Positions 55,570 through 64,000 of a DNA stretch of 64,000 bases are shown here, piece after piece. The notes beneath the pieces are model-generated. The model had not been told where the DNA came from. It ran no database searches and was given only the letters and a program-made list of their open reading frames with translations. Where the stretch lies: positions 2,941,430-3,005,429 of the forward strand of contig NZ_CP007410.1 of the NCBI RefSeq assembly GCF_000585995.1, read 5' to 3'. A program made the translations under genes and the position numbers. Origin of the DNA: Pseudomonas brassicacearum. GTDB taxonomy: Bacteria > Pseudomonadota > Gammaproteobacteria > Pseudomonadales > Pseudomonadaceae. Position 1 is the first letter of the stretch, and each line of letters starts with the position of its first letter.

Positions 55570-55805
55570 ACGCTGTCACTCCGGTTTCTTGTTCTTGTCA
55601 TAACGATGGCCGGCACCTTAGCGCCTGCCAGGAACGCGTGATTGACCTGAGTCACAACGCGGCAGCGTTATCAGGGCTTGTCTGATAGGATTTCGGCCCC
55701 GCAGCGAAAAACCTGAGCCCGAGTTGATTTTTCATTGGTCTTTTTTGAACGGTCGCCGTTATCTTGCTCCCGCTGCGTGCACCTGCATAACACTTGATTA
55801 GCAAT

Positions 55806-55832
55806 GAGACCTGCACAAACAAGGTCTTTTTT
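55806..55832 (+). terminator. Terminator-like hairpin in the uppP leader
   Basis: AGACCT, a 9-nt loop and AGGTCT are followed by six T and then the ribosome site (GGGGGA) and the uppP ATG at 55842. The stem has only 6 bp. It may terminate upstream transcription or attenuate uppP. Confidence 0.4.
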
Positions 55833-55841
55833 GGGGGATGA

Positions 55842-56672
55842 ATGGATTTGTGGACCGCCTTTTCGGCACTGATTCTTGGCGTGGTAGAGGGCTTGACGGA
55901 GTTTCTGCCGATTTCCAGCACGGGGCACCAGATCATTGTCGCTGACTTGCTCGAGTTCGGCGGCGAGCGCTCGATGGCGTTCAACATCATCATCCAACTG
56001 GGCGCGATCCTGGCCGTGGTCTGGGAGTTTCGGCGCAAAATCTTCGACGTGGTGCTGGGTTTACCCACTCAACCCAGCGCACGCCGGTTTACCGCCAATC
56101 TGCTGATCGCATTCCTGCCCGCCGTGGTATTGGGCGTGCTGTTTGCCGACCTGATCCACGAGTACCTGTTCAACCCGATCACCGTGGCCGCAGCACTGGT
56201 CGTGGGCGGCCTGGTGATGCTCTGGGCGGAGAAGCGCCAGCACCAGGTGCACGCCGAAACGGTGGACGAAATCACCTGGAAGGATTCGCTGAAAGTCGGT
56301 CTGGCCCAATGCATTGCGATGATCCCCGGCACCTCCCGTTCCGGCGCGACCATTATCGGTGGGCTGCTGTTCGGGCTGTCGCGCAAGACTGCGACCGAGT
56401 TCTCGTTCTTCCTGGCGATGCCGACCATGGTCGGCGCGGCCGTCTACTCGGGCTATAAATACCGCGAATTGTTCGTGCCGGCGGACTTCCCGGTGTTCGC
56501 CATCGGATTTGTCACGGCCTTTATTTTCGCCATGATTGCGGTCAAGGGCCTGCTGCGCTTCATTGCCAGCCATAGCTACGCGGTGTTCGCCTGGTACCGG
56601 ATCGCCTTTGGCCTGTTGATCCTCGCCACCTGGCAGTTCGGTTGGGTGGACTGGACGGCTGCCAAGCCATGA
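55842..56672 (+). CDS. uppP: Undecaprenyl-diphosphatase UppP/BacA (276 aa)
   Basis: Integral inner-membrane phosphatase recycling undecaprenyl pyrophosphate, the lipid carrier of cell-wall synthesis; it also confers bacitracin tolerance. Motifs [14 protein letters not shown] (residues ~16-29) and [20 protein letters not shown] match the BacA family's catalytic regions. Normal length. Coupled by an ATGA overlap to the DUF1294 gene. Confidence 0.95.
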   Translation: MDLWTAFSALILGVVEGLTEFLPISSTGHQIIVADLLEFGGERSMAFNIIIQLGAILAVVWEFRRKIFDVVLGLPTQPSARRFTANLLIAFLPAVVLGVLFADLIHEYLFNPITVAAALVVGGLVMLWAEKRQHQVHAETVDEITWKDSLKVGLAQCIAMIPGTSRSGATIIGGLLFGLSRKTATEFSFFLAMPTMVGAAVYSGYKYRELFVPADFPVFAIGFVTAFIFAMIAVKGLLRFIASHSYAVFAWYRIAFGLLILATWQFGWVDWTAAKP

Positions 56673-57097
56673 CCGATTCGGGCGTCCGCAAACACGCCGC
56701 GCGCGATGCCAGTGGGGCCGTGCAGCATCTGCGGCTCAAGCTGACGGTGTTTGCCCTGCTGTGTGCCTTGCCGCTGTTCGGGTCGCTCGTGCTCGGGCTG
56801 CGGGCGGTATCGTGGGTGCCGATGACCGCTTACGGGGTCGTCAGTGCGGTGGCATTCCTGCTGTACTGGAGCGACAAGCGCAAGGCCCGCACCGACGCCT
56901 GGCGGACCCCGGAGAACGTACTGCATGCCGTGGAGCTGGCAGGCGGCTGGCCGGGGGCATTGCTGGCCCAGCAGGTGTTTCGCCACAAGACCCGCAAAGT
57001 GTCGTTTCAAGTGGCGTTCTGGTTCATCGTGCTGCTGCACCAGGTGTTCTGGATCGACCAGCTGTTCCTGGGCGGCCATCTGCTGACGTTGTTCTGA
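56669..57097 (+). CDS. DUF1294 membrane protein (142 aa)
   Basis: Small inner-membrane protein. A cytoplasmic head is followed by two or three TM segments and the DUF1294 hallmark [21 protein letters not shown], then [26 protein letters not shown]. This copy lacks the N-terminal cold-shock domain that some relatives have. Function unknown. It overlaps uppP by 4 nt, so it is co-expressed. Confidence 0.87.
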   Translation: MTDSGVRKHAARDASGAVQHLRLKLTVFALLCALPLFGSLVLGLRAVSWVPMTAYGVVSAVAFLLYWSDKRKARTDAWRTPENVLHAVELAGGWPGALLAQQVFRHKTRKVSFQVAFWFIVLLHQVFWIDQLFLGGHLLTLF

Positions 57098-57103
57098 GGG
57101 TCG

Positions 57104-57454
57104 CTACAGTAGCAAGCCGACCTGCGTGCGCTTGGGCAATTTGCTGACCACCAGTTGGTGAGAACGTTGCAGCAAGCCACGCAGTTCATCGGCACCCAAC
57201 GGGTAGGGCACTTCCATGATGACCCACTGGGCCCGTGCCAGATAAGGCGCCGGGTGAATGCCCGGGCGGTCGCAATGACCGAGGAACAGATCCTTGTCGA
57301 CCTTGAACGCCAAAGAGTCGCCCCGCAGGCCCTGCAAGGCGAACATCTTGTTCCCGGCGATGGAGAACACCCGTACACCGCCCCATTTGTAGTCTTCCCG
57401 GGCGCCAGGCAAGCCCAGGCAAAACCGCGCGACGTCCTCTTCGCTCAACCTCAT
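57104..57454 (-). CDS. MmcQ/YjbR family protein (116 aa)
   Basis: Small CyaY-like-fold protein with the pattern GLPGAREDYKWGGVRVFSIAGNKMF and YLARAQWVIMEVP, as in YjbR. Often annotated as DNA-binding on structural grounds, with no defined role. The ATG overlaps the LysR gene stop (ATGA), so the two are one transcript. Confidence 0.87.
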   Translation of the reverse strand: MRLSEEDVARFCLGLPGAREDYKWGGVRVFSIAGNKMFALQGLRGDSLAFKVDKDLFLGHCDRPGIHPAPYLARAQWVIMEVPYPLGADELRGLLQRSHQLVVSKLPKRTQVGLLL

Positions 57455-58359
57455 ATCGTTCTGTCTCCACAGCTCTCAAAAGCTTCCACCAAATGGTCGA
57501 TCCATGCGCGCACCGCCGGCAGCACGCCGCGACGGTGCGGGTAGACTGCCTGCAGCCAGCCATCGGGCAGCGACCATCCGGGCAGTAATTCCACCAGTGT
57601 GCCGTCCTGCAATTCCTCCTCGCAATACATGCTGGGCAATAAGGTAAAACCCAGGCCTGCAAGGACACAGGCTTGACGCACGACGAAGTCATCGATGCCC
57701 AGGCGTGCTTCAAAGGCCAGTTCGACACTCTGTCCGTCGGTCTTGAGCAGGCGCAGGTGCACCAGGCGATCAGCCTCCAACGCACCCAGCACGGGCAATT
57801 GCTTGAGATCCTCTGGGGTTTCGATCCGGCGTCCTTCGACGAGCGCCGGGCTGGCGACCATGATCAGCCGCGCCTGGCGCAGGCGCCGGGTCATCAGCTG
57901 CGGGTCTTCGTCGCCGAGGTCGCGCACGCGCAGCGCTACATCAATGCCTTCGCTGACCAGGTCCACACGGCGGTTCATCAGGCTCATTTCCAACTGCACC
58001 TGGGGAAACTTCGCCAGGAATGTCGCGATCACGCCGGGCAGGATCTGGTGCGCCAAGCCTACAGGGCTGGAGACGCGCAGACGTCCCCGGGGTTCGCTGG
58101 ACATGCTCGCCACCGTTTCATCGGCCATCTCGGCTTCCAGTAGCATGGCCTGGCAATGGCGCAGGTAGCGTTCGCCGACCGCTGTCAGCTTCAACTGGCG
58201 CGTGGTGCGCTGCAGCAGGCGGGCATCGAGGCGTTCCTCGAGCTCGGCGATACGCCGCGAGAGCCGCGACTTGGGAATGCCCAGCAGGCGCCCGGCGGCG
58301 GCGAATCCACCGGCTTCGACGACTTTGGCGAAGTAGTACAGATCGTTGAGGTCTTGCAT
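57451..58359 (-). CDS. LysR-family regulator divergent from azoR (302 aa)
   Basis: N-terminal winged HTH (FAKVVEAGGFAAAGRLLGIPKSRLSRRIAELEE) and an effector domain starting near GRLRVSSPVGLA, of the CrgA-like subgroup. Divergent from azoR with 129 nt between, so azoR is the likely target and quinone or azo compounds plausible effectors (inference). Confidence 0.9.
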   Translation of the reverse strand: MQDLNDLYYFAKVVEAGGFAAAGRLLGIPKSRLSRRIAELEERLDARLLQRTTRQLKLTAVGERYLRHCQAMLLEAEMADETVASMSSEPRGRLRVSSPVGLAHQILPGVIATFLAKFPQVQLEMSLMNRRVDLVSEGIDVALRVRDLGDEDPQLMTRRLRQARLIMVASPALVEGRRIETPEDLKQLPVLGALEADRLVHLRLLKTDGQSVELAFEARLGIDDFVVRQACVLAGLGFTLLPSMYCEEELQDGTLVELLPGWSLPDGWLQAVYPHRRGVLPAVRAWIDHLVEAFESCGDRTI

Positions 58360-58450
58360 GTCGCGCTCGATTGTCCTGTCAGTGGAACGAACTATCGCAT
58401 TTTTGCGGGCTTATCGGTTATTGGTTTCATCCATAGGATTGTCCCCAATT

Positions 58451-58468
58451 GATCGCTAGGTCGCGATC
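58451..58468. promoter_or_regulatory. LysR-type operator candidate before azoR
   Basis: Perfect dyad GATCGC-N6-GCGATC, 20 nt upstream of the azoR ATG in the divergent LysR/azoR region. Confidence 0.45.
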
Positions 58469-58488
58469 CTCACTTGGAGAGCATTCAC

Positions 58489-59097
58489 ATGAAACTTCTG
58501 CACATCGATTCGAGCATCCTCGGCGACAATTCCGCTTCCCGCCAATTGAGCCGTGAAGTGGTCCAGGCTTGGCAAGCCGCCGAGGCGGATGTGGTCGTGA
58601 CCTACCGTGACCTGGCCGCTGACGCCATCAGCCACTTTTCCGCCCAGACCCTGGTCGCGGCCGGGACCAGCGCCGAGCTGCGCGACGCCGCCCAACGACA
58701 CGAAGCTGAACTCAGCGCCACCACGATGGCCGAATTCCTGGCCGCCGATGCCATCGTCATCGCCGCGCCCATGTACAACTTCACCATTCCGACCCAGCTC
58801 AAGGCCTGGATCGACCGCATCGCCGTGGCCGGGCAGACATTCCGCTACACCGAAGCAGGTCCGGAAGGTCTGTGTGGCGACAAGAAGCTGGTGATCGTTT
58901 CTACTTCGGGCGGGCTGCATGCCGGCCAGCCAAGCGGAGTGGCCCATGAAGAATATCTGAAGGTAATGTTCGGTTTTCTCGGCATCACCGACATCGAGTT
59001 CGTCCGCGCCGAGGGCCTGGCTTACGGTGACGACATGCGCACCAAGGCCATGAGCCAGGCCAAGGCGCAGATCGGCGGGCAATTCGCCGCTGCGTAA
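58489..59097 (+). CDS. azoR: FMN-dependent NADH-azoreductase (202 aa)
   Basis: Flavodoxin-like fold quinone/azo reductase. N-terminal [16 protein letters not shown] forms the FMN phosphate loop; [19 protein letters not shown] and STSGGLH are conserved flavin-binding blocks. Cytoplasmic dimer acting in quinone detoxification by two-electron reduction. GGAGAG precedes the ATG; a TTG upstream is less likely. Confidence 0.93.
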   Translation: MKLLHIDSSILGDNSASRQLSREVVQAWQAAEADVVVTYRDLAADAISHFSAQTLVAAGTSAELRDAAQRHEAELSATTMAEFLAADAIVIAAPMYNFTIPTQLKAWIDRIAVAGQTFRYTEAGPEGLCGDKKLVIVSTSGGLHAGQPSGVAHEEYLKVMFGFLGITDIEFVRAEGLAYGDDMRTKAMSQAKAQIGGQFAAA

Positions 59098-59277
59098 GGC
59101 TTGTGTAAAAACTCCATGCCCTTCGGGCAAGCTGCGTAAAACTCTGTATTCTGGTCGTCGTGGACGGCCAGGGTGCGGAGTTTTTTGCGTCTGGCATCAG
59201 GCTTTTGTGGCGCAGGTTATGCACGGCCAAGGCGGCAGGCAACAGGATCCCCTGTTTGCTGGTGAGGATTAGATTCG

Positions 59278-60315
59278 ATGACACGTATTGGTGCAGGGCT
59301 ACTGCTGTGCTTGCTCGGCAGCCTGGCTTCAGTGCAGGCCGCACCGGCGCCGCATCCACATTGGAGCGCCGGGTTCCATGAACTGAGCTTTCTCGATCCG
59401 CTGGATCAGCAGCCGATGCACGCCATTGCTTTTTATCCCTCCATCGATAAGGAACAGTCCAGCCAGTTGGGGGGCTACCAGATCGACGCCGCGCCAGAGG
59501 CCCAGATCGCCATCGGCCGTTTTCCGTTGCTGATGTTGTCCCATGGCAACACCGGTACACCACTGGCCCTGCATGACCTGGCCACCTCCCTGGCGCGCAA
59601 GGGATTTGTGGTGGTGGCGGTGATTCATCCCGGCGACAACGCCCAGGACCATAGTCGGCTCGGTACCCTCAGCAACCTGTATGGCCGGCCGATCCAGATT
59701 TCCGAAGCCATCACCGCGACGCTGAATGACCCGATGCTCTCGCCGTTCGTCAATGCAGGGCAGGTGGGGGTGATCGGTTATTCCGCCGGTGGCGAAACCG
59801 CGCTGATCCTGTCCGGTGCGACGCCGGATCTCAATCGCCTGCGTCATTACTGCCAGGAGCGGCCGGATGACCGTGACGCCTGTAACACCCAGGGTGAACT
59901 GATCGCTGATCGTGACGACCTACAGCCGGTGGCCGACCCTCGCGTTCGGGCGTTGTTGCTCATGGCACCGTTGAGCTTGAAGTTCGGTCGTCATACCCTG
60001 GCTGACGTGCATGTACCGGTGTTGTTGTACAGCGGGGATGGGGACAAGCTGGTGGCCTTTGATAAGAATGCTGCGGCGTTGGCTCGCAAACTGCCCACGG
60101 CACCGGATTTCAAGACCCTGGCGGGGGCGGGGCATTTTGTGTTTCTGGCGCCGTGTACCGATGAGCAGATTGCGGCGATGCCGGCGCTGTGTACGGATGC
60201 TGATGGTGTTGATCGTAAGGACATTCATCGCACTATGATTTCGGAGGCTAGCCGGTTTTTCAGTGATGCCTTGGGTAAATCGACCCGGGCGGGGTTGAGG
60301 ACGGCTGATCAATGA
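59278..60315 (+). CDS. Secreted alpha/beta hydrolase, dienelactone-hydrolase-like (345 aa)
   Basis: Signal peptide (about 1-21), then an alpha/beta-hydrolase domain with LLMLSHGNTGT (oxyanion hole), nucleophile Ser169 in GYSAGG and catalytic His in GAGHFVFLAPC. Four Cys in the C-terminal half could form disulfides in the periplasm. Relatives are predicted dienelactone hydrolases or PAF-acetylhydrolase-like esterases. The substrate is unknown. No clear ribosome site beyond GAGGA. Confidence 0.83.
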   Translation: MTRIGAGLLLCLLGSLASVQAAPAPHPHWSAGFHELSFLDPLDQQPMHAIAFYPSIDKEQSSQLGGYQIDAAPEAQIAIGRFPLLMLSHGNTGTPLALHDLATSLARKGFVVVAVIHPGDNAQDHSRLGTLSNLYGRPIQISEAITATLNDPMLSPFVNAGQVGVIGYSAGGETALILSGATPDLNRLRHYCQERPDDRDACNTQGELIADRDDLQPVADPRVRALLLMAPLSLKFGRHTLADVHVPVLLYSGDGDKLVAFDKNAAALARKLPTAPDFKTLAGAGHFVFLAPCTDEQIAAMPALCTDADGVDRKDIHRTMISEASRFFSDALGKSTRAGLRTADQ

Positions 60316-60423
60316 TCGGTGGATTTGAGGCTGATTCTTTGTTCTGAGGTTTGTGTGTATATCCGTTTTTTTGTAACGGCGGCTGGCGGTTCCGCCCTTA
60401 CGGCGGGTCACTTTCGAAAAGCG

Positions 60424-61682
60424 TGTACGGACCGGACACATGGTTGACACCTGTGCGGAGACATAGTGGACACATTATGCGCCGTAGTCAGGGTTATTCA
60501 CGTCGAAGGTCCGTAAAAAGTGATGGCAGAAATAGACGTCAAACAAGCCATCGCTTTCAGCGTTAGGGCGTATTGCGATGTGCTGTCCTACCAGTCCTTT
60601 GGCGATGCTGAAGTAGCGTTTCTGGAAGCGAAATCGACTGTGATACACCTTGGCCAACACATCATCCGGACCATATTCAAACTCTGACAGTTGCTGCGGA
60701 TACGCCCAGGGGCTGCTCCGATAGCGGTCCATAGGCACCTTGTAGCCCAGCGCCTGATGGGGGCGCTGCAGGTTATAAACCTCACGCCATCGATCAAAAG
60801 CCGATTGAGCGTCCATTAGCGTGGAAAAATGACGCCCATCCAGCACCTCTGCTTTGAGTGAGCGGTGGAAACGTTCGATCTTTCCATTGGTTTGAGGATG
60901 GCGAGGACGGCTGAAACTGATCCGGATCCCCAGGCGAATCAGCCAGATACTCAGCTCTGTCACTTCACCCGGATTGCGTGGCGAGCCCCAAGGTGGGCCG
61001 TTATCGACGTTGATACGCGCCGGCAAGCCATAGCGTTGAAAAACCTCGATCATCCTCTCCTTCACCGTGGCTCCCCGTTCGTTGTCACAAGCCTCAATGG
61101 CTAGGCTGAACCGAGAGTGATCGTCCAGCAGGGTCAGGGGATGGCATCGACCTTGTTGCAGCGCAAAATGCCCTTTGAAATCCATCTGCCAAAGATCATT
61201 AGGCGCGTCGTGTTCAAATCTCAGCGTTGCCGATTGCTCTCTCTGAGAAGGCTGGATCAGGCCGTGCCGGTGCAAGACATTGGTGACGGTGCTGGGGGCG
61301 ATACGCTTTTCCAACAGGCTGCTAATCGTGCGTCCGCCCCATGCCGGATGGGCCTGCCTAAGGGCGACGACTTGTGCCTCCATGGCGGCCTGGGTCAGTT
61401 TGGGGCTGGTCGCGGGTCTGCGGGACTTCTCTTGCAGACCCTGCTGACCATGCGCCTTGTAGCGATCTAGCCACTTGTAGGCTGTTTGCGGGCTGATGCC
61501 GAATCGTCGACACAGCTCACGTTTATTGCTGCCGGGTTGCCGTGCTAAGGCAACGAACTCTTCTTTCAGGCTCATGGCGTCTCTCGTGGTCCAGGGCATG
61601 ATGGCTTTCCGGCGAAATTGGCTCGCTGGAAAGTGTCCACCATGTCCCCGCACACCCGTCAACCATGTGTCCGGTCCGTACA
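60424..61682 (-). mobile_element. IS481-family insertion sequence (1,259 bp)
   Basis: The ends are inverted repeats of about 50 bp with few mismatches, beginning TGTACGGACCGGACACATGG and ending with its reverse complement, with TG...CA termini. A 7-bp target duplication AAAAGCG flanks it (60417-60423 and 61683-61689). It carries one transposase gene. The element looks intact, and the empty site can be rebuilt from the copy at 35.6 kb. Confidence 0.93.
60475..61599 (-). CDS. IS481-family transposase (374 aa)
   Basis: DDE transposase. An N-terminal HTH (KRELCRRFGISPQTAYKWLDRY) is followed by the rve integrase core with catalytic Asp in DLWQMDFKGHF, Asp in INVDNGPPW and Glu in NGKIERFHRSLK. A conserved NLQRPHQALGYKVPMDRY block follows. 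The frame extends into the terminal repeat at 61683, but MPWTTRDAMSL at 61599 is the more likely start; MSLKEEF at 61575 is also possible. The frame is unbroken, so it is probably functional. Confidence 0.92.
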   Translation of the reverse strand: MPWTTRDAMSLKEEFVALARQPGSNKRELCRRFGISPQTAYKWLDRYKAHGQQGLQEKSRRPATSPKLTQAAMEAQVVALRQAHPAWGGRTISSLLEKRIAPSTVTNVLHRHGLIQPSQREQSATLRFEHDAPNDLWQMDFKGHFALQQGRCHPLTLLDDHSRFSLAIEACDNERGATVKERMIEVFQRYGLPARINVDNGPPWGSPRNPGEVTELSIWLIRLGIRISFSRPRHPQTNGKIERFHRSLKAEVLDGRHFSTLMDAQSAFDRWREVYNLQRPHQALGYKVPMDRYRSSPWAYPQQLSEFEYGPDDVLAKVYHSRFRFQKRYFSIAKGLVGQHIAIRPNAESDGLFDVYFCHHFLRTFDVNNPDYGA

Positions 61683-62520
61683 AAAAGCGCGAAAGTAACC
61701 AAAGCGCTCATGCCCCACCACTCGGTGCCTCGCTAGGGCTCGGCATGCCCGAACGCAGGCATTGCTCCGTGGGCCGCCGCGAAGGGCCATCCATGGCCCA
61801 GCGCGGCTACCTCGGCATCCATGCCGAGGTGCCCACTGCGCAACACCTGCGTTCGGCCAGCGTGGTTAATGGGGCGTCGAGATCAAAAGCAAGATCAAGA
61901 TCAAGATCAAAAGCAAAGCAGAGCGGGGGTATGTCCAGCCTCTGTGTGGCTGAACCACTGCTATCGCGAGCAAGCTCGCTCCCACATGGAGTTGTGGGTG
62001 TTCACAGCATCTGCACACGACACAAAAAAACTGTGGGAGCGAGCTTGCTCGCGATGGCGTCAGCACAGCCAACATCACCACAAACTGACCCTCCGCTTTC
62101 GCGAGCAAGCCCGCTCCCACAGGAGGAACGCATTCACGCTAAGCCAGGTCGGCTATAAGGCCGCCTCGCGTACGCTTTTGATCGTGGGCGCCCCGTTAAA
62201 CCACGCTGGCCGAACGCAGGTATTGCGCAGTGGGCAACCCGGCATGGATGCCGGGTTAGCCGCGCTGGGCCATGGATGGCCCTTCGCGGCGGCCCACGGA
62301 GCAATGCCGGAGTGAGGGCACACCGAGCCTAGGCGAGGTGCCGAGTGGTGGGGCAAGAGCGTTTTGCTTACTTTTCGCCGGGCCGCGCAGGCTTCTCAAA
62401 AGTGAGCCGCTGTAAGAGCGGAACCCTAAGAAGCCGTTACCGCAGCAATGGATATGCACCCAAAACTACGCCCACAAATAAAGCCGCGCAACTATCGACC
62501 TCCCCCCGAAAAAACAGCAA

Positions 62521-63714
62521 TCAATAATCGGCTCTGACGGCTCGACGCCGCAGCAGCAAAGTCAATCCCAACCCAATGATCGACAACAACGCAGCACAGA
62601 AAAAGATCGACGAATACCCAAGGTTCAAAGCCACCGCCCCCATCAACGGACCGGCAATCGCCAAGGCCAGGTCAAAGAACACCGCATAGGCACTCAACCC
62701 GGCACCCCGACTGGTATTCGGCACCTGCTTGATGGCCTCCACCCCCAACGCCGGATACACCAGCGACAGCCCGAAACCAGCCAGCCCCGCGCCGATCAGC
62801 GCGAACGCAGTGGAAGGCGCCAGCCAAAGCAACACCAGCCCCAGGGTTTCAATGCTCATGCAGACAATGGCCGAACTGAAACCACCGAAGCGGGCGATGC
62901 TGGAGATGAACAATAACCGCGCCAGAATGAAGCAGACCCCGAAGACCGTCAGGCACCAGGCCGCGCCGGTCCAGCCGCGACTGACGTAAAACAACGTGAT
63001 GAACGTGGTGAGCGTGCCGTAGCCGATCGAGGCCAGGCTCAGGCTCGCCCCGTACGGCGCGATGCGCCCGAACACGGCCCAAAAAGGCAGGCGCTCGCCG
63101 CGAATCACCGGCACCGACGGCTTGTTGCGAATCATCAACAGCGCCGCACCGGCCAGCAACGACAAGGCGACGCCCAGGCTGGCGAAGCCCAGCTCACCGA
63201 CCATCACCACCCCCAGCGGCGCGCCGATGGCGATGGCCCCGTAAGAGGCGATGCCGTTCCAGGAAATCGAGCGGGCCGTGTGTTCCACGCCGACCTGGCC
63301 CATGCACCAGCTGATCGTACCCACGCCAATCAGGCCTTGGGCCACGCCGAGCAACAAACGGCCGGCAATCAGAATCAGCAGGCTGGGTAGCGGGAAGCTT
63401 TGCAGTAAGGTCGAGATCAACGTCAGCACGCCGCTGAGCACAATCCCCGACAAGCCGTAGACGATCGCCCGCTTGGTGCCGACGCTGTCCGACAGTCGCC
63501 CGGCCATGGGCCGGCTGAGCAGTGTCGCCAGATACTGTGAGCCGATGGTCAGCCCGGCCACCACCGCGCTGAAGCCCAACTGTTCGTGGACATACCCCGG
63601 CAACACGGCAATCGGCAGGCCGATGCAGAGGAAGGCGATGAAGGTGTAGAAAACGATGGAGACGATCTGCAAGGTGATCGACAGGGAGCTGGGGGCGGAG
63701 GAGGGCGTGGGCAT
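62521..63714 (-). CDS. YhhS-like MFS transporter (397 aa)
   Basis: Twelve-TM major facilitator resembling the YhhS/YfcJ group. The motif A region reads GSQYLATLLSRPMAGRLSDSVGTKRAI, and RLLLGVAQGLIGVGTISWCMGQVG and ISWNGIASYGAIAIGAPLG are typical of this group. The substrate is unknown. The frame opens at 63753; MPTPSSAPSSLSITLQIV at 63714 gives the more usual N-terminus. Confidence 0.85.
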   Translation of the reverse strand: MPTPSSAPSSLSITLQIVSIVFYTFIAFLCIGLPIAVLPGYVHEQLGFSAVVAGLTIGSQYLATLLSRPMAGRLSDSVGTKRAIVYGLSGIVLSGVLTLISTLLQSFPLPSLLILIAGRLLLGVAQGLIGVGTISWCMGQVGVEHTARSISWNGIASYGAIAIGAPLGVVMVGELGFASLGVALSLLAGAALLMIRNKPSVPVIRGERLPFWAVFGRIAPYGASLSLASIGYGTLTTFITLFYVSRGWTGAAWCLTVFGVCFILARLLFISSIARFGGFSSAIVCMSIETLGLVLLWLAPSTAFALIGAGLAGFGLSLVYPALGVEAIKQVPNTSRGAGLSAYAVFFDLALAIAGPLMGAVALNLGYSSIFFCAALLSIIGLGLTLLLRRRAVRADY

Positions 63715-63840
63715 GGGGCTCGTTCGCGGGCGGCGGTAAGAGAGCCTCATCATGGCGCGAGGTGGGGATAAAAGAAAGCAGGCTAACTAAATGTGTTTGG
63801 GAGACTGGGTGTTCAGGCTGGATTGATGTGGGATGTGCTA

Positions 63841-63870
63841 CCGCCATCGCGAGCAAGCTCGCTCCCACAG
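63841..63870. repeat. Single REP copy, class TGTGGGAGCGAGC
   Basis: CATCGCGAGCAAGCTCGCTCC followed by CACAG, matching one half of the REPIN at 47231; no inverted partner is seen nearby. Confidence 0.8.
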
Positions 63871-63891
63871 GTTTTCTACCCTTGAAATACA

Positions 63892-63922
63892 AAAAGCCCC
63901 GTCACAACGGACAGGGCTTTTC
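63892..63922 (-). terminator. Terminator of the gene ending at 63958
   Basis: On the minus strand AAAAGCCC-TGT-CCGT, loop TGTG, ACGG-GGCTTTTT is a bulged hairpin with a T run, 35 nt after the stop codon. Confidence 0.8.
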
Positions 63923-63957
63923 ACTTGCAGCTTGAAGCTTATCGCTCAGTTCTGCTC

Positions 63958-64000
63958 TTAGAACACCACACCCTGACTGCGCAGGTAATCGTCATAGGTG
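63958..64000 (-). CDS. C-terminal end of an unidentified protein (partial)
   Basis: The minus strand reads in frame to a TAA at 63958-63960, giving the C-terminus TYDDYLRSQGVVF, followed by a terminator. Only 13 codons are inside the window, too few to name the gene. Confidence 0.6.
   Translation of the reverse strand, partial: TYDDYLRSQGVVF

Larger units (their letters stand above)
60349..62466. repeat. Long inverted-repeat element, third copy, interrupted by an IS
   Basis: The left arm starts with the same GTTTGTGTGTATATCCGTTT word, is split at 60423/61683 by the insertion sequence, and resumes to about 61900. One REP unit (near 61960-62125) follows, and a right arm runs to about 62466 (CCGTTACC...GGATATGCACC). 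Without the IS the element is about 850 bp, shorter than the first copy because it has one REP unit rather than four or so. Confidence 0.87.

Noticed and set aside
59100..59277. Short open frame and TGCCC-TTC-GGGCA hairpin after azoR
   Set aside because: The frame has no ribosome site or recognisable protein, and the hairpin has no T run, so neither was called.

Overview
The window looks like a chromosomal segment of a Pseudomonas of the fluorescens group. It is GC-rich and densely coded, and it is peppered with REP/REPIN palindromes of the kind typical of that group. It also carries several Pseudomonas hallmarks: the glgA-treZ-malQ order, a short 6-phosphogluconate dehydrogenase with zwf, a PvdQ acylase, a DpkA reductase and a complete fapABCDEF amyloid operon. 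No tRNA, rRNA, CRISPR array or prophage was seen.

Layout. 1-3.7 kb: alpha-glucan/trehalose genes malQ (partial), treZ, glgA on the minus strand. 4.3-5.5 kb: a long inverted-repeat element enclosing a 135-bp tandem REP array. 5.5-10.7 kb: 2-hydroxyacid dehydrogenase, exported alpha/beta hydrolase, YqaA-like membrane protein, DUF411 protein, chemoreceptor. 10.9-17.9 kb: a five-gene minus-strand operon (MdfA-type exporter, LuxE-like acyl-protein synthetase, LuxC-PaaK fusion, PaaK-like ligase, GNAT), the best candidate for an undescribed pathway. 18-28 kb: small envelope proteins, a Fur-like regulator, pvdQ, an orphan FecR-like protein, and a 1,611-residue toxin-like protein with internal repeats and a C-terminal HExxH motif. 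28-36 kb: dpkA, DUF883, nitrilase with divergent LysR, a WYL regulator, zapE, GNAT. 36-45 kb: CptA-like phosphoethanolamine transferase, gnd-zwf-HAD operon, nhaB, a delta-60 repeat protein. 45.9-52.4 kb: a VpsR-like sigma54 activator convergent with the fap operon, which has a canonical-spacing sigma54 promoter and a terminator hairpin between fapC and fapD. 52.6-60.3 kb: NadR-like kinase with pnuC, a second chemoreceptor, uppP, azoR with divergent LysR, a secreted hydrolase. 60.3-62.5 kb: a third copy of the long repeat element, interrupted by an IS481-type element with a 7-bp target duplication. The window ends with an MFS transporter and the 3' end of an unidentified gene.

How the genes fit together. 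GlgA, TreZ and MalQ serve alpha-glucan and trehalose metabolism. gnd and zwf supply NAD(P)H. pnuC and the NadR-like kinase salvage nicotinamide riboside. The Lux-like operon carries the parts for activating a carboxylic acid, reducing it to an aldehyde, acylating or ligating it and exporting the product, but no substrate can be named from the sequence. The fap operon builds extracellular amyloid fibrils, and the promoter and neighbouring activator suggest sigma54 control. All assignments come from reading the sequence against remembered family features; no database search was run.
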